From NCBI GenBank assembly GCA_003991915.1, contig RQTK01000356.1, forward strand, positions 387,533-451,532: 64,000 nt of DNA, in the 5' to 3' direction. Positions 1 to 11,165 of the stretch are shown piece by piece. The notes beneath the pieces are model-generated. The model saw only the letters and a program-made list of their open reading frames with translations. It was not told where the DNA came from and did not search any database. This DNA comes from Elysia chlorotica (taxonomy: Eukaryota; Mollusca; Gastropoda; Plakobranchidae). The translations under genes and the position numbers were made by a program. Each line of letters begins with the position of its first letter. The first letter of the stretch is position 1.

Positions 1-224
1 TTTCAAAGATCATGTATAAATCTGCTCTCCTGCACCCTTGTTACAGCAAAGGTTTTTTTTTATTTTTTGGGAACAGAAAATTCATTCTTGATTATTGTTG
101 TTATTATATCTATTTCAGATTAACTTGTTGATTGCTTTTGCTGGCCATCTATGTAACATGTCTCCTGTTTGATCCCACAATCAGGAAAATACATTAGTCT
201 GATTTAGTCTTCCACTGCTTGGAT

Positions 225-325
225 CTGTGTCAGTACAGTATAACGTGATTGGCTTAGACAGAAGTTCTGGTACCCTTACTGTGTGGCAATGTGCGGCATA
301 GCACAATTCTCAAATTTAAATTCAT
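225..325 (+). mobile_element. Diverged SINE fragment (body)
   Basis: The sequence matches the body of the SINE seen complete at 23652-23910: a 'gtgtcagta...' segment, then '...gattggctt agacag' and a 'ctggtaccc' block. Divergence is high and both ends are eroded, so this is an old copy. Confidence 0.5.
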
Positions 326-1018
326 CTGCCTACAAAAGAAAATATGCATGATATTTGGGGGATATGAAATGTCAAAGGAGTATTGAACTTATGCATAAAT
401 TTGAAGACATTTGATTTAAACTGTTTTTAAGAAATGTTTTATTTTCAAGTCCATATTATGTATATGGTGTGTATAAAAAAAAATTTTCCTATCTTGGTTT
501 TCATAATAAGTTTGTTAAATAATACGAGTGTTTTGGGTTTGATCCATATCACCGTCCCTGTTACAATAGTGATTTGACTGTTATGAATCATTGATTTTGA
601 TGATAATTATAATATATTGAATATCTCAGTTTATGAGTGTCATTCTGTTCTGGCTCACACATATTTTGTGATTATAAGAAATTCTGGCAATAGATAATAT
701 AATCTTTCAATACTTTTATGTTGTGTGCCATATACATTTCAATATTAACATCTGATAGCTGGGAGAGTATTTAATTTTCTTAATTAGTACATGTATAATA
801 CATAGATCTCTATTCATGTTCGTTTTCACATCAGTATTTATGACAATGGCAATGTGCTTTCTTTTAAAATCGAATACAAGCAATGGTTTTAAAACTTGGA
901 CAGCGATCATATATTGGTTCAAATAAGCTGTGAACATTGAATGCAAAAAGATGCTAAGGGGCTCATCAGTTTTGAAAATGGCTTCTATCTGGTTCAATCC
1001 TCCTTAGGGCCAGACTTT

Positions 1019-1173
1019 GTACCCTACTTGTAGAGTTGGTGTTAGTATAATCTGATTGGCTGAGACAGATTTTCTGGTATCCACGCTTTTCCTCTGAGTC
1101 TCGGGCTCATTCAATATATAGGCTGTGCTTAGTTGCTGACGTTTGATGTTAAGAAACTAACCAATCAACCCAC
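1019..1173 (+). mobile_element. Diverged SINE fragment (body and tail)
   Basis: It contains the 'gttggtgttagtataat' segment, the 'ggctgagacag' block and a tail similar to 'gacgttaaaccaaccaaccc' of the window's SINE family. It lacks the tRNA-like head and is clearly old. Confidence 0.6.
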
Positions 1174-2604
1174 TCAATGAGGAAGGCATTCCGTTTTTTT
1201 GTTGATACTTTTGTTTATTTGATTTGTGAGTCATGGGTCATTTATAACAAATATGCGGTGAACCAGAAAGTTAATGAGAAAATGATATTACTGAAAACAT
1301 GTGCCTTAATGCCTTTATGTTTTAGACGTACATGTTTCTACTTATAACAATTCCTGTAAACAGAAAATTTCATGTACGTGTATTGTTGCTGAATTGAATA
1401 ATACACAGATGCAAATAGTATTAAGGTAGTATCTGTGTTATTGAAGTCATGTCACCTGTGATATTTATTCAGTGTTTTTTGTTTCCATTAAAGGGTCTAA
1501 TTTTATGATAAATATTGCTTTTTGTTTCTGCTTTTTGTTTCCATATATTTTAACTTGTTATATTAAATAATTTACATGAATTTAATATGTGCTCTTTTGG
1601 TGCATACTGAGAATTAAGATGATTTGTGTTGAGATCACTTTATTTTTTTTCAATTTTTGAATTTTATGGCTTAGTAGAATTTTTAAGCAACCATTATTAT
1701 ACTATGTATAGCACAAGAAGTATTACACTTACAGGCAAAGTGAATTAAACTATAATCATCTAAACTGATTTAAATTTATATATCAATATTGCGCTATGGT
1801 TTCTTTTGCCTAGTCCTAAGCAATTTTATCCTGGCAACCAGTGAAGAGTTTGATGTGCTTTTAATTATACATGTGTAATATTTATGAGTATTTCACTAGT
1901 TCTAAGCCAACAAATGTCTAATCTAAAATGTATCTCTTTTTTGTGTTTTTAAGCATGTATTAAATTTTTTTAAATCAATGTAATTCACTTTTAACAAAGA
2001 ATATTTCCTTTAAACTGATCAAGATGAAAAATAAGCAAAGCTCAATAAGTTACTCACAAAGTTTAATTCGCATTGTAACATACATGCTAAGGTGTAAACT
2101 TTCATAAGCGTTTAGCTTATTGCTCTCAGTTTCATACATCTAAAAATCATGATTTTCTTTTCTTTGTGGACACATTGCATTAAAAGGGTGATAAAAGGAT
2201 TTCTACTTCTGAAACATGTCCATATTTGTAACTGCGACTATATTAATAATATTAATTACTAGCCTCATTAGATTAAGAATCTGAAGGTTGTAAATTTATT
2301 TGAAAGAAAAATACAATTCATTTTAATATTGATACTTGTACTATTATATTTATATTTTTTAATGTTTTTAAGCTTAGGTTGGTTTAAGGGAGCTGACTGT
2401 TTATTACAAACTCAATTAAAAAAGAAATTAAGCTGGTGACAAACTTCAGTGTTCTCTAAGATGTCTTGGGCCAAATGGTTCTTTAGATGTGGAATGTGTT
2501 TTTTTTTTTTGGAGATGGTCATTTTGGGGGAAAGCTTCACTGAAGGTTGTCAGTCATGTATGTTTTAATACGAGTTTGAATCGCTGGTACCGGTAGTCTG
2601 CTTA

Positions 2605-2655
2605 GCAATATAGCCTATATAGTGCTGATGTTGAACGTTAAAACCAACTCAACCC
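2605..2655 (+). mobile_element. SINE tail fragment at the decayed end of the RAG1-N-like gene
   Basis: The segment from 'caatatagcctatat' to 'aaaaccaactcaaccc' is the 3' tail of the window's SINE. It sits just beyond the last recognisable repeat of the minus-strand gene at 3711-2788, so insertion here may have helped truncate that gene. Confidence 0.65.
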
Positions 2656-2787
2656 AGTGGGTGTCCTCTGTAAATCTACATGGCCGTCAAATTCAATCAG
2701 TGAAGGAGTGGACATACGAATTGTGTCCTCTTGTTTCACATGAACAAGGGGTAGACCATGTTCAGTGTCTGTCTTCTGTCAAAGTCT
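2656..2787 (-). pseudogene. Out-of-frame continuation of the VKQE repeats
   Basis: Reading the minus strand past the stop at 2788, a further repeat unit is plain in another frame: KTDTEHGLP, then VHVKQEDTI, then STPSLIEF and a stop. A second frame change lies between this unit and the in-frame repeats. The coding sequence therefore once extended about 45 residues further, or a splice event not visible here restores it. Confidence 0.55.
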
Positions 2788-3711
2788 TTACTCACTGGAA
2801 AAGTTGATGCCGAAATTGTGTCCTCCCGTTTTACATATAAAAAGTCCTTCAGTAGGTGTCTTCTGTGTATCTTCATTGTCTTTACTCAGTGGATTAGTCA
2901 ATACACTAATTGTGTCCTCTTGTTTAACTTGTTCATGGGGTAGACCATGATCAGTAGGCGTCTTGTTTGAGTCTACGTTGTCTTCAATCAGTGAAAAAGT
3001 TGATGCACCTTTAATTGTGTCTGTACATGTATCTAGATTGTCCAGTGAAGAAGTTGATGTGCTAATTGTGTTGTCTTGTTTGACATGTACATGCTCCATA
3101 GGTAGTCCCTCAGTGAATGTTTTCTGTGTATCTAGATTGTCTTCAACCAGTGAAGAAGTTGATGGGATAATTGTCTTCTCTTGTTTTACATGTACTGGGG
3201 GTATTCCATAACCAGTGTGCGCATTCTGTGTGTCTACATCGTCTTTAGCGTTACTTTGTGAAGAAGTTGATTTGCTAATTGTGTTAGTGTGTGATTGATG
3301 AGTGGATTGTGCTTTTTCTCTGCGTTTTCTAAGCCACAGGGGCGTTCTTAAATATTCTCGATACTTGCACGTTGTGCACTGTTCTGTGGTGAGTGTGTCA
3401 CTGAAATGACCAGTCCACAGGTGTGCACTGTCTTTGGCAAGACCTCGAGCAGCCTTCACCCTTGCAACAGTTTGTTTCCTTTTTATGTGTGTGATCTTCT
3501 TTACACACTTCGGGCAAATATATTTGGGATGTCTGGTTTCTTCATCACAAGCAATGTCAATGTCAAATATCAGAGCAATGTCGGTAGCATACTTTGTTGT
3601 ACGTGATGGGTATGTACTATCGTCTCTCTGCTTCTTTGTTGAAGCTAATTGTCCACAACAGCGACATAGTTTGTTAAGATTGTCCAAGTGAAGATCCAAA
3701 GTGTGATCCAT
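2788..3711 (-). CDS. RAG1 N-terminal-domain-like protein with VKQE repeats, frameshifted C-terminus
   Basis: The start chosen is the Met before DHTLDLHLDNL at 3711; an upstream in-frame Met exists at 3753 but the domain begins after the second. Residues 15-20 read LCRCCG. They are followed by YP at 34-35, FDID at 49-52, HP at 61-62, C66-x2-C69, H75, then W99, H102 and C112-x2-C115. This order and spacing match the zinc-binding region N-terminal to the RING in vertebrate RAG1 (LCRxCG, YP, FxID, HP, CxxC, W-H, CxxC). No RING, RNase-H-like core or DDE residues follow. From about residue 145 the protein is a low-complexity Ser/Thr/Asp-rich series of ~35-residue units, several containing HVKQE, HVKQD or QVKQE. 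The frame stops at 2788, but repeat units continue to about 2660 in the other minus-strand frames, showing at least two small deletions. It may be a domesticated or mobile N-RAG-TP-like gene, or a recent pseudogene. An arthropod-type ZAD domain is a weaker alternative. Confidence 0.55.
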   Translation of the reverse strand: MDHTLDLHLDNLNKLCRCCGQLASTKKQRDDSTYPSRTTKYATDIALIFDIDIACDEETRHPKYICPKCVKKITHIKRKQTVARVKAARGLAKDSAHLWTGHFSDTLTTEQCTTCKYREYLRTPLWLRKRREKAQSTHQSHTNTISKSTSSQSNAKDDVDTQNAHTGYGIPPVHVKQEKTIIPSTSSLVEDNLDTQKTFTEGLPMEHVHVKQDNTISTSTSSLDNLDTCTDTIKGASTFSLIEDNVDSNKTPTDHGLPHEQVKQEDTISVLTNPLSKDNEDTQKTPTEGLFICKTGGHNFGINFSSE

Positions 3712-4744
3712 TACAACCCGTTTAAAATATAAAAAACACAACACACAGCACAATTTATTATCTTATCAAAACATTTTTAAATAGATGTGATATGTACGAA
3801 GATGCTATCACTAAGAAATATCTCTCAAGGTAAATCAAAGTAATTACGCTACCAGAGTGTTATTTGAATGGTTTGCGTTAAGAAAAGAAGGTGATACTTT
3901 CATGGGACTCTGTTTTATCTTATTATTAATTTCTTATTTTAACCATGACGCTATATGCAATAAAAACAACCATAGGCCTACTAGATGATACTCAGATAAA
4001 ACACTGGAAAAAACAACCCAGCAATAAATAACAACCCACATCAAATCTAAGTAGGCTACATGTACTTTGCAGGTTTTGAGAAAATTGATTACATGTATTT
4101 AAAAGTCTGATTTCTAATTGAAAATAGCACTGCACTTTTGATAAATTATAAAGAAAAACAGTTTCCAACACATGTATGCACTTCAGTTTTTAACACAAGG
4201 CAGGAATAATGGGCATCCTTCTAATGTATGGAAAAAATGTCACGATCTTGTTCACAGTTTGGTCGTTGGTTTTAGTTCTCGTAGAAATAAGTACTTAACT
4301 ACATGTAAATACACTAGACCGCCTTTCAGTGGGGAAGATTCACCGCTTGCAGGTGAGGATACGACAGCGTCACATAGTTAGAGGTCTTGCCATAATGGGT
4401 CCCAGTATGACGACAACGACGAAATGTAAAGGAATCGGCACCGGCGTCCAATCATAGATCGTTCCTATACTTACGGAGCCAATGAAATAAATGTGTCTGG
4501 AAATCCTATGCCTAAGGGGCGTGATAACGTCATACGTTTTTGTTTTGTGGGTCGCAAAGAATGTAATGTCTCGACAAGGGTGGATCGGTAGGCCTATCAA
4601 ATTACTCTCGGCGACTGAGGAGGCTGCGACCGTGACAATGGAGTCCTGTTGTGGTGGGTGAATTTTGGTTCAACAAAATGATACATTGGATGGAAAGACG
4701 GGAGAAACTGGGCAAAGGATAACGTGGAAAAGAAAAATAATAAT

Positions 4745-4800
4745 AAGCGGGAAAACATGCCCATTTCCTTGCACAAGCAAATGGGCATGTTTTCCCGCTT
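4745..4800. repeat. Perfect 22-bp inverted repeat (hairpin)
   Basis: The left arm 4745-4766 (aagcgggaaaacatgccc plus attt) is exactly complementary to the right arm 4779-4800, with a 12-base spacer (ccttgcacaagc). The spacer itself contains cttg/caag, so almost the whole 56 bases is palindromic. No terminator role applies in an animal. It could be a small-RNA hairpin, a foldback scar or a library chimera. Confidence 0.85.
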
Positions 4801-4929
4801 CTTCACCTCTCGCCGCTAATTGCTCTCTGCGCCTCCATTTGGCTCGTGTAACTCAGTGTCTGAAGGCCTATACTTTTATGAGTGGATTTAACATTTGACT
4901 TTCTCTAACGTTCGTTCACTTCTTCTTCT

Positions 4930-4985
<56 letters not shown>
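4930..4985. repeat. (CT)n microsatellite
   Basis: A C-run followed by more than 20 CT dinucleotides, with a few interruptions at the right end. Confidence 0.95.
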
Positions 4986-5394
4986 CTCTGTCTAGTTAGT
5001 ATTTCGATCATTCTGGGACTCCCCCACATTTTTTTTATCCTCCTCACAAACGAACATTCACGACACAGGACATTATCTTTTCACACCCACCATACCCAAC
5101 GGGCTTGTTTGAAAATGACTGTTGTTGAAGAGTGTATGCGTGTCTGCAATCGTGAACTTGCCGCTGTCGGCCTATCTATCCTACGAGTATATGACGACGC
5201 GTTCTCTTTACACAGACAGTGCTGGGTATATCAGGGCTATTGTTGTCCTAGCCAGTAACATTAAACTGAAACCGAACCAATTAGCAGGGACGAAATTAGA
5301 AAGAAAAAAAAAAAAACAACAACAAACAAAACAAAACCCCCCCCCCCCCAATAATTGCAACAAAACCCCCTAAAAACCAAACAACAAACATCAG

Positions 5395-5470
5395 AATTTG
5401 TCAGATCGCAAGTTCGAACCGGGTAACTCCCGATTGGGCGCCCAACGCTCTTCCTGTAACGGGTGTACGC
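5395..5470 (+). mobile_element. Possible tRNA-derived SINE head (B-box-like)
   Basis: It contains 'gatcgcaagttcgaacc', close to a pol III B box (GGTTCGANNCC), followed by a SINE-like segment. No matching body follows, so this is a weak call. Confidence 0.25.
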
Positions 5471-6874
5471 TATTTCAAAAACTGTTTGGGTGACATCATT
5501 TCCTCCCAAGTCTAAAATATAATCGTTGGTTACTGGATTTTGTAAAGGAATAAATATTGCTAATGGTGGACAAATAAACACTGAGAGGTCACAAGCCAAG
5601 GGTGCGCTTCATTCCATTAACTATAAAACAAGATGATGTCAATTTGGACTATGTTTATCTAATTACTAAGACTTCACAAATTATAAGGCTCTTCAAGACA
5701 CGCTAGGGATAAAAGTTTCTAGGCCTAACACACCAGTACATAGAAATAAAACAGTTGTGTCTCAGGGGGGTGGGAGAGAGTGAGAATGAATAATTATTCT
5801 AAGCTACATGTAGGCTAATGAACTTAACACCGCACGTGCGATTAATTTGTGTTAGCTTGCCCTTCTATGGCAATTCTTTTTAGGATGGGACTTCTCCCTT
5901 GGTATTAAATCTTTTAGATTCCCAAGATACGACATCGACACGCCGATGTGTTTCATGATGAACGTCTGACAATTTTAGGTAGTCCCTCACGAGACACTGC
6001 GGGGATACCAGGGGACTCCTGTCTCAGTCGGTTATAAATAAACTTTGACTCAAACCCACCAGTTGTAAAACTTGTATGTCGGTGTCTTTTCTCTCTCCCT
6101 CCATCCTCTCTCTCACTCTCTCCCCTACACACACACATAAGAGAGTGTTATAATTATACAACACAACAAGAACAACGTAGCTCGAGCACATTGTGTGTTA
6201 ATTCTTACCATAAGCGAGGCAAACGTTAAAGATGGCCTAATAAGGATCCTTCGATTTCAGGAAGAACCTATTCCATTACTAGGATATACGCGTATTTTAT
6301 ATATTTACTGTACTCATAATCCTATTATATATTTTTTTAAATGGAGAAAGTGATTGGCATGTTCCAAAGACCTTAGGTCTTTGGCATGTTCAGACTACTG
6401 TAACTACCTGGCACTTGGCAACTGAGATGGTGTAGGCCTATTTGTTCGTCGATGAGAGATTACGGAACACCCTGAGAGGTCACGTGGAAGCCTTGGGAAC
6501 ACCACATGTCTATTAATAGCGCTTTAATAGAAATCTGTGAGGTCTCTGGTGTGAACAATTATGTGAACAATTTTTAAGCTTACTCTAGGCAATAAAATGT
6601 TGACATCGAAGAAGAGTGAAAACCGAAACTCTTCAGTAGAAACAAGCTTATTGAGAGCACCGCGCGCACAGTCTCCTTTCGAATACAAGGTATATGTATA
6701 ATAATGTTGTTTTGTTCCTTGCCCCATGGCCATTCTTTGCTCTTTCCTGAGCTCCTAACGATATCAGAAACACAAGAGTGCAATCCGACGCTATCTGAAA
6801 CATCCTCGGTGCTATCGCAAGACATGCAATTGTAGCCTGCATAAAGGGAAACCACCCACACAAAGTTTATATTT

Positions 6875-7195
6875 AGGCTACTTTCGTTTTTTTTTCCGCA
6901 AATCTGTAAGTTCTGTAAAGTGTAAACCCGAAAAGTGCATCTGACAGGCTATAAGGACAGTGCCTTTGACTTCGTTGAGATCTATAGTTGTGGATCTAAA
7001 TCTAGCTATAAGTACACCCGTGTGACTGATCTAATTGACGATTGCTTTGAATATGCTAATTCAGAGCTTGAATAATCATGTTCAGCCTATGAAAAGATCC
7101 GTTAATCTAATGGCGTAGATCTTGATCTCAAACTCAAGTTCTTCTGGTAAAACTTCGAAGGAGATGTTTACCAAGGACAGATCTGCACTGCATGG
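6875..7195. repeat. Dispersed repeat, copy 1 (AGATCT-rich)
   Basis: From 'ggctactttcgtttttttt' to 'tctgcactgcatg', this stretch is about 85-90 percent similar by eye to 9818-10165 in the same orientation. It has no coding potential. It is rich in AGATCT/CTAGAT words and has no recognised terminal structure. Confidence 0.85.
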
Positions 7196-8514
7196 ATAAT
7201 ATACTTAAAAAGCATTTCAAATGGTTTTCATTTTTTTGTTGTAATGAAGAGTTTCTGTAAAATTTATAAGTAAATAACATAAAAAAATGAAGATATCAAG
7301 TTTCCTATAAAGATTTATAGCAAAACCTTGATCATCATCAGAATACCCCTCAATTTTATAAAAGAAATAATTATATGAAATAAAAATCTGTTCTATCTTT
7401 TAGCTGCTATAAAATCAGTACAAATATTATTAATTATGATGATATCTGATGAAAGTTTTATTAATTAAAAGTGTACACAACTGAATTATCAAGAAATAAA
7501 AGCCATGCATTGACACACAAAGTTCTCAATTAAATTAGATCGATGTAGAAATTATGTGATTGTGGTCTTGTTCTTTGTTGTTGTTTTTTTTTTTGCTGCT
7601 TCTGTCCTTAGTAAAGAAAAATCCTTAATTCTAGGTTCAGATACTACTACATGTATTACATGTACATGTACTACCATCAAGAGTAAATATTTTGCAGTGC
7701 AAAGTGTTAAAACTAAATTCAATGTTATTTAATTGAAAATCAGTACAGTCATTGAGTCTGCATTAGAACACTGCTCTTAGTCATAAAATAAAATAAAGCG
7801 CTATTTTCAGTACAGACAACGCATTCAATGATTCGAAAGATTACTTTTTGATTTTTTAAATACTGAACTGTCATACGTGATATATTCAATAAATTGCTCT
7901 GAAAACCGAGCTACAACACTCGTATAAAACTGCATCGAAATTCATACGATTTGCAGGAAGCTGAGGCAATATCACGGCAGAATAAATAACTTATTTCAAA
8001 CACCTTAAAAAAAAAAAACAACAAAAAAACTTTAGTCTGAAAATGAACAGTAAAAGCGTACAATGGCGCTTTCTCAGCCAGCCACACCAGTAGGGGTCTA
8101 AATTGAACAAACGCATTTTTGACTGATAAGTTTCGACCCAGAGACCTACCAATGCTCAATCACTTCTGTTAGTTTGACCCGCAAACCCACACACACACAC
8201 ACATCCATACTGTAGAGAAAAAAGAGCGACATGGTCTATATAGATGTCAAGGCAATTTGGTGCCGCTGCATCTAGCTGAAGGTTCTAATCCCACAAAGTG
8301 AAATCATTGTTCGGCCATATTCACTAAAACAAAGCCTAATTCTACCTCTGTGGAAAAATATATAAAACTTCAAAATCTACTTATGATAGCAGTAGTAGTA
8401 GCGGTAGTAGTAGTACCGTACATGTAGTATTACTAATAGTGGTGGAGTTGGTGGTGGTAGTAGTAGTCACAGTAACAACAGTAGTCTACATGTATTACTA
8501 TTAGTGGTAGCAGA

Positions 8515-8642
<128 letters not shown>

Positions 8643-9817
8643 CCATAGCAGTAGGCTAGTAGTAGTGATAGCAGTTGAAGCAGCAGTTGCTCTTCTTTGT
8701 GTTGTAATAGCAGTGGTTCTATAGCTGCATGTAGTTACTTTTGATGTTACATATATAGTTCGTATTGGCAAGGGTACATGTATTTCAATCTAGATCTATG
8801 TGGTGAATAAGGTAAAAAATATAACGCGTATGCCTAGATCTAGAATCTGGTTATCTGGAAACTTTTTAGATGATGAGTGTTGCTTTTTTCTGCATTATAC
8901 AACAGATCATTAAGATCTTAATGGGTGTGTGCTGTGTAAGAATTATTTCTCAGCCTAATATCTATCTTGTCTGTTTCTACTGTTTCTATAAGATTGTTGA
9001 TTCCTATCTCTTCCGTGTTTCTTATGGTCTAGCTTTGAAAAATATAATCGTTAAAACCGTAGGGCCTCCATTTTGGGGAATTAATAGTTGAAGAATATAT
9101 CAAAATGTTAATGTTAAGCTCGGGAATAAAAGATATCAATAGAACCAATGTTCTAACAGTCACTGGTTGTTTTTGCGTGTCGGCAGATATCTTTGTCGCC
9201 TGTTGCTATCCAATGTAAACAAAATGAGGATACTCAGGTCGTTAAGACATTTTTATGTTTTTTGTAAAATAATTGTTAAAGAGCTCTACTTTGGTTTCCG
9301 ATAAATCGTAATTTTCACAAAATAGATTCAACAACGAAGATTACACGACAGAACTTTATTAATCCGAAGTTTTTACGACGATCGGAATTTCTTCCCCGAC
9401 GAAACTTTCCGACATAACTTTCCGACGATTTTATAAATCCGGGCCTATATTTACACACACACGCACACAGGACATGGTATATAGGCCTACCTAAAAAAAA
9501 AACACAAAAAAAAAACAAAACATAGTGACCAGAGTGACTTTGATTGGAAGAATACATTTTTGCCAGATAAGGCTCAATTTCTCCAAAGCTTGATTAATGT
9601 GACAACTGGTATCACAGAAACACTGTGTAATTTACATGAATGGTTGTGGTTAGGCTGCTGTCCTCGGCAAGAAAATTTTAAACATAACATTACTAATAAA
9701 ATAGTTGTTCAAAGATGCCAAAGCTGTCGAGGACCCGCTGATCATGTCAAGTTTTTACATCTTTCAGACTAAGTCCGCCATCTACTTGTGATACCAGTTG
9801 TCACATTAATCTTATTT

Positions 9818-10165
9818 GGCTACTTTCGTTTTTTTTTTTCTCCCTTATCTGTAAAGTGTAATCCTGAAAAGTGCATCTGACAGGCTATAAGGGCAGTGAA
9901 ATTGACTTCATTTAGATCTATAGTTGTGGATCTAAATCTAGCTATAGGCCCGCCCGTGTGACTGATCCAATTGACGATTGCTTGGAATATGCTGATTCAG
10001 AGCTTGAATAATCATGTTCAGCCTATGAAAAGATCCGTTGATCTAGATCTAATGGCGTAGATCTAGATCTAGATCTAGATCTAGATCTCTAGATCTCAAA
10101 TTCGAGTTCTTCTGGTAAAACTTCAAAGGTGATGTTTACCAACGACATATCTGCATTGCATGAAT
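9818..10165. repeat. Dispersed repeat, copy 2 with AGATCT hexamer expansion
   Basis: This is the second copy of the element at 6875-7195. Its distinguishing feature is an expansion of the palindromic hexamer AGATCT at about 10051-10095, where copy 1 has only 'gtagatcttgatct'. A mutation-prone cruciform-forming core is plausible. Confidence 0.85.
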
Positions 10166-10916
10166 GATTGCAGAATACATATCAAAATCACCAAGTAAAT
10201 CATAAATCAATAGCAAACGTTGAGTAAATAACAAACATGATTTTTTTTTGTCCTCATACTCATTGCATTAAGATCTAGGCCTATACACTAGATAGATCTA
10301 TATCTATCTCTCTTAAATCTGAAATACACTCCTTACAGATTTCATTAGCCTACTGGAATTGTTAAATCTATGAAGTTTCAACATTAAATTACACTGTACG
10401 TCTGATTGTTCATGATAAAGTAACTCTAGTTAGCCCATGTACATTGTATACGTCCTCAAATACGCTGATTTGCCATTACCCATGAGACATAATCAGTCTG
10501 TAATTGTAAGAGAGTAAGTCATGTGTGAACAGCATAAAAAAAGGTACCAAATTCAAAGCACTTTAAATCCAGTTTCATAGTGGAATTCAGCAATTTTGAA
10601 AATCTGCAATCATTAATTTGACATTGTTAGTTACTGTCTGCAAGAGGTTCTTTAAAAAAAAAAATTGAAATCCATGAGCAATGAAGAGTAAACTTTGATC
10701 TGATTGCTTGCTAAATTGTGTTTGTACATGGTGTTGTCTATATTTTTATTTTAAGGTGTAAATTATTTGTATTTTGACTATAGTAGTATATATTCAATAC
10801 TTGATTTTATAATCTCTTTCAATATCTAACGATAATGATCTTACTATTAAAATTTACTCGTATCGGTATCAACTTGATAACAAAGCATGATCAAATATTT
10901 TTCTTCTCTCTTTCAG

Positions 10917-10929
10917 ATATTAGAAAAAA
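10917..10929 (+). other. TMEM94: TMEM94 5' UTR segment of first coding exon
   Basis: A pyrimidine-rich tract ending 'ctctctttcag' precedes 10917, and 13 bases later the coding start lies in 'aaaaaaATGT'. This shows the 5' UTR is interrupted by an intron and the promoter is further upstream. Confidence 0.7.
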
Positions 10930-11165
10930 ATGTCTGAAGTTAATAAAACATCAGGTCTGAAGACCGTGGAAGCTCTGCAGTTGCTTCACTCAGAGTTGGA
11001 GAAAGTGGTAGATGATCACACAGAATCTCTTAACAAACATCAATGGAGGCACCTCCTGTCTGCGATGCGGGGCAAATCTTCTTGCTTCAGTCCATTTTCT
11101 CTAATTTGCTTACTAGTCATGAGTGTTTCTCTGTTTGTGGCAGCCTTTCTTGACAGTGATGGAAG
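10930..11165 (+). CDS. TMEM94: TMEM94 coding exon 1: start and first membrane segment
   Basis: It encodes a helical N-terminus (LKTVEALQLLHSELEKVV) and a hydrophobic stretch (FSLICLLVMSVSLFVAAFL) that is membrane segment 1. The exon ends in phase 2 at GGAAG/GTATG. The ATG is the first in the exon and is preceded by an A-run. Confidence 0.9.

Larger units (their letters stand above)
1..2604. other. AT-rich non-coding stretch with old SINE fragments
   Basis: No convincing exon is visible on either strand; the only open frame of note (minus strand, near 716-997) has AT-driven composition and no recognisable motif. Two diverged fragments of the window's SINE lie inside it (listed separately). 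The rest is AT-rich sequence with homopolymer runs and could be intergenic DNA or intron of an unseen gene. Confidence 0.5.

Noticed and set aside
2622..3691. Several plus-strand frames of 60-85 residues opposite the RAG1-N-like gene
   Set aside because: They are shadows of the minus-strand coding repeats.
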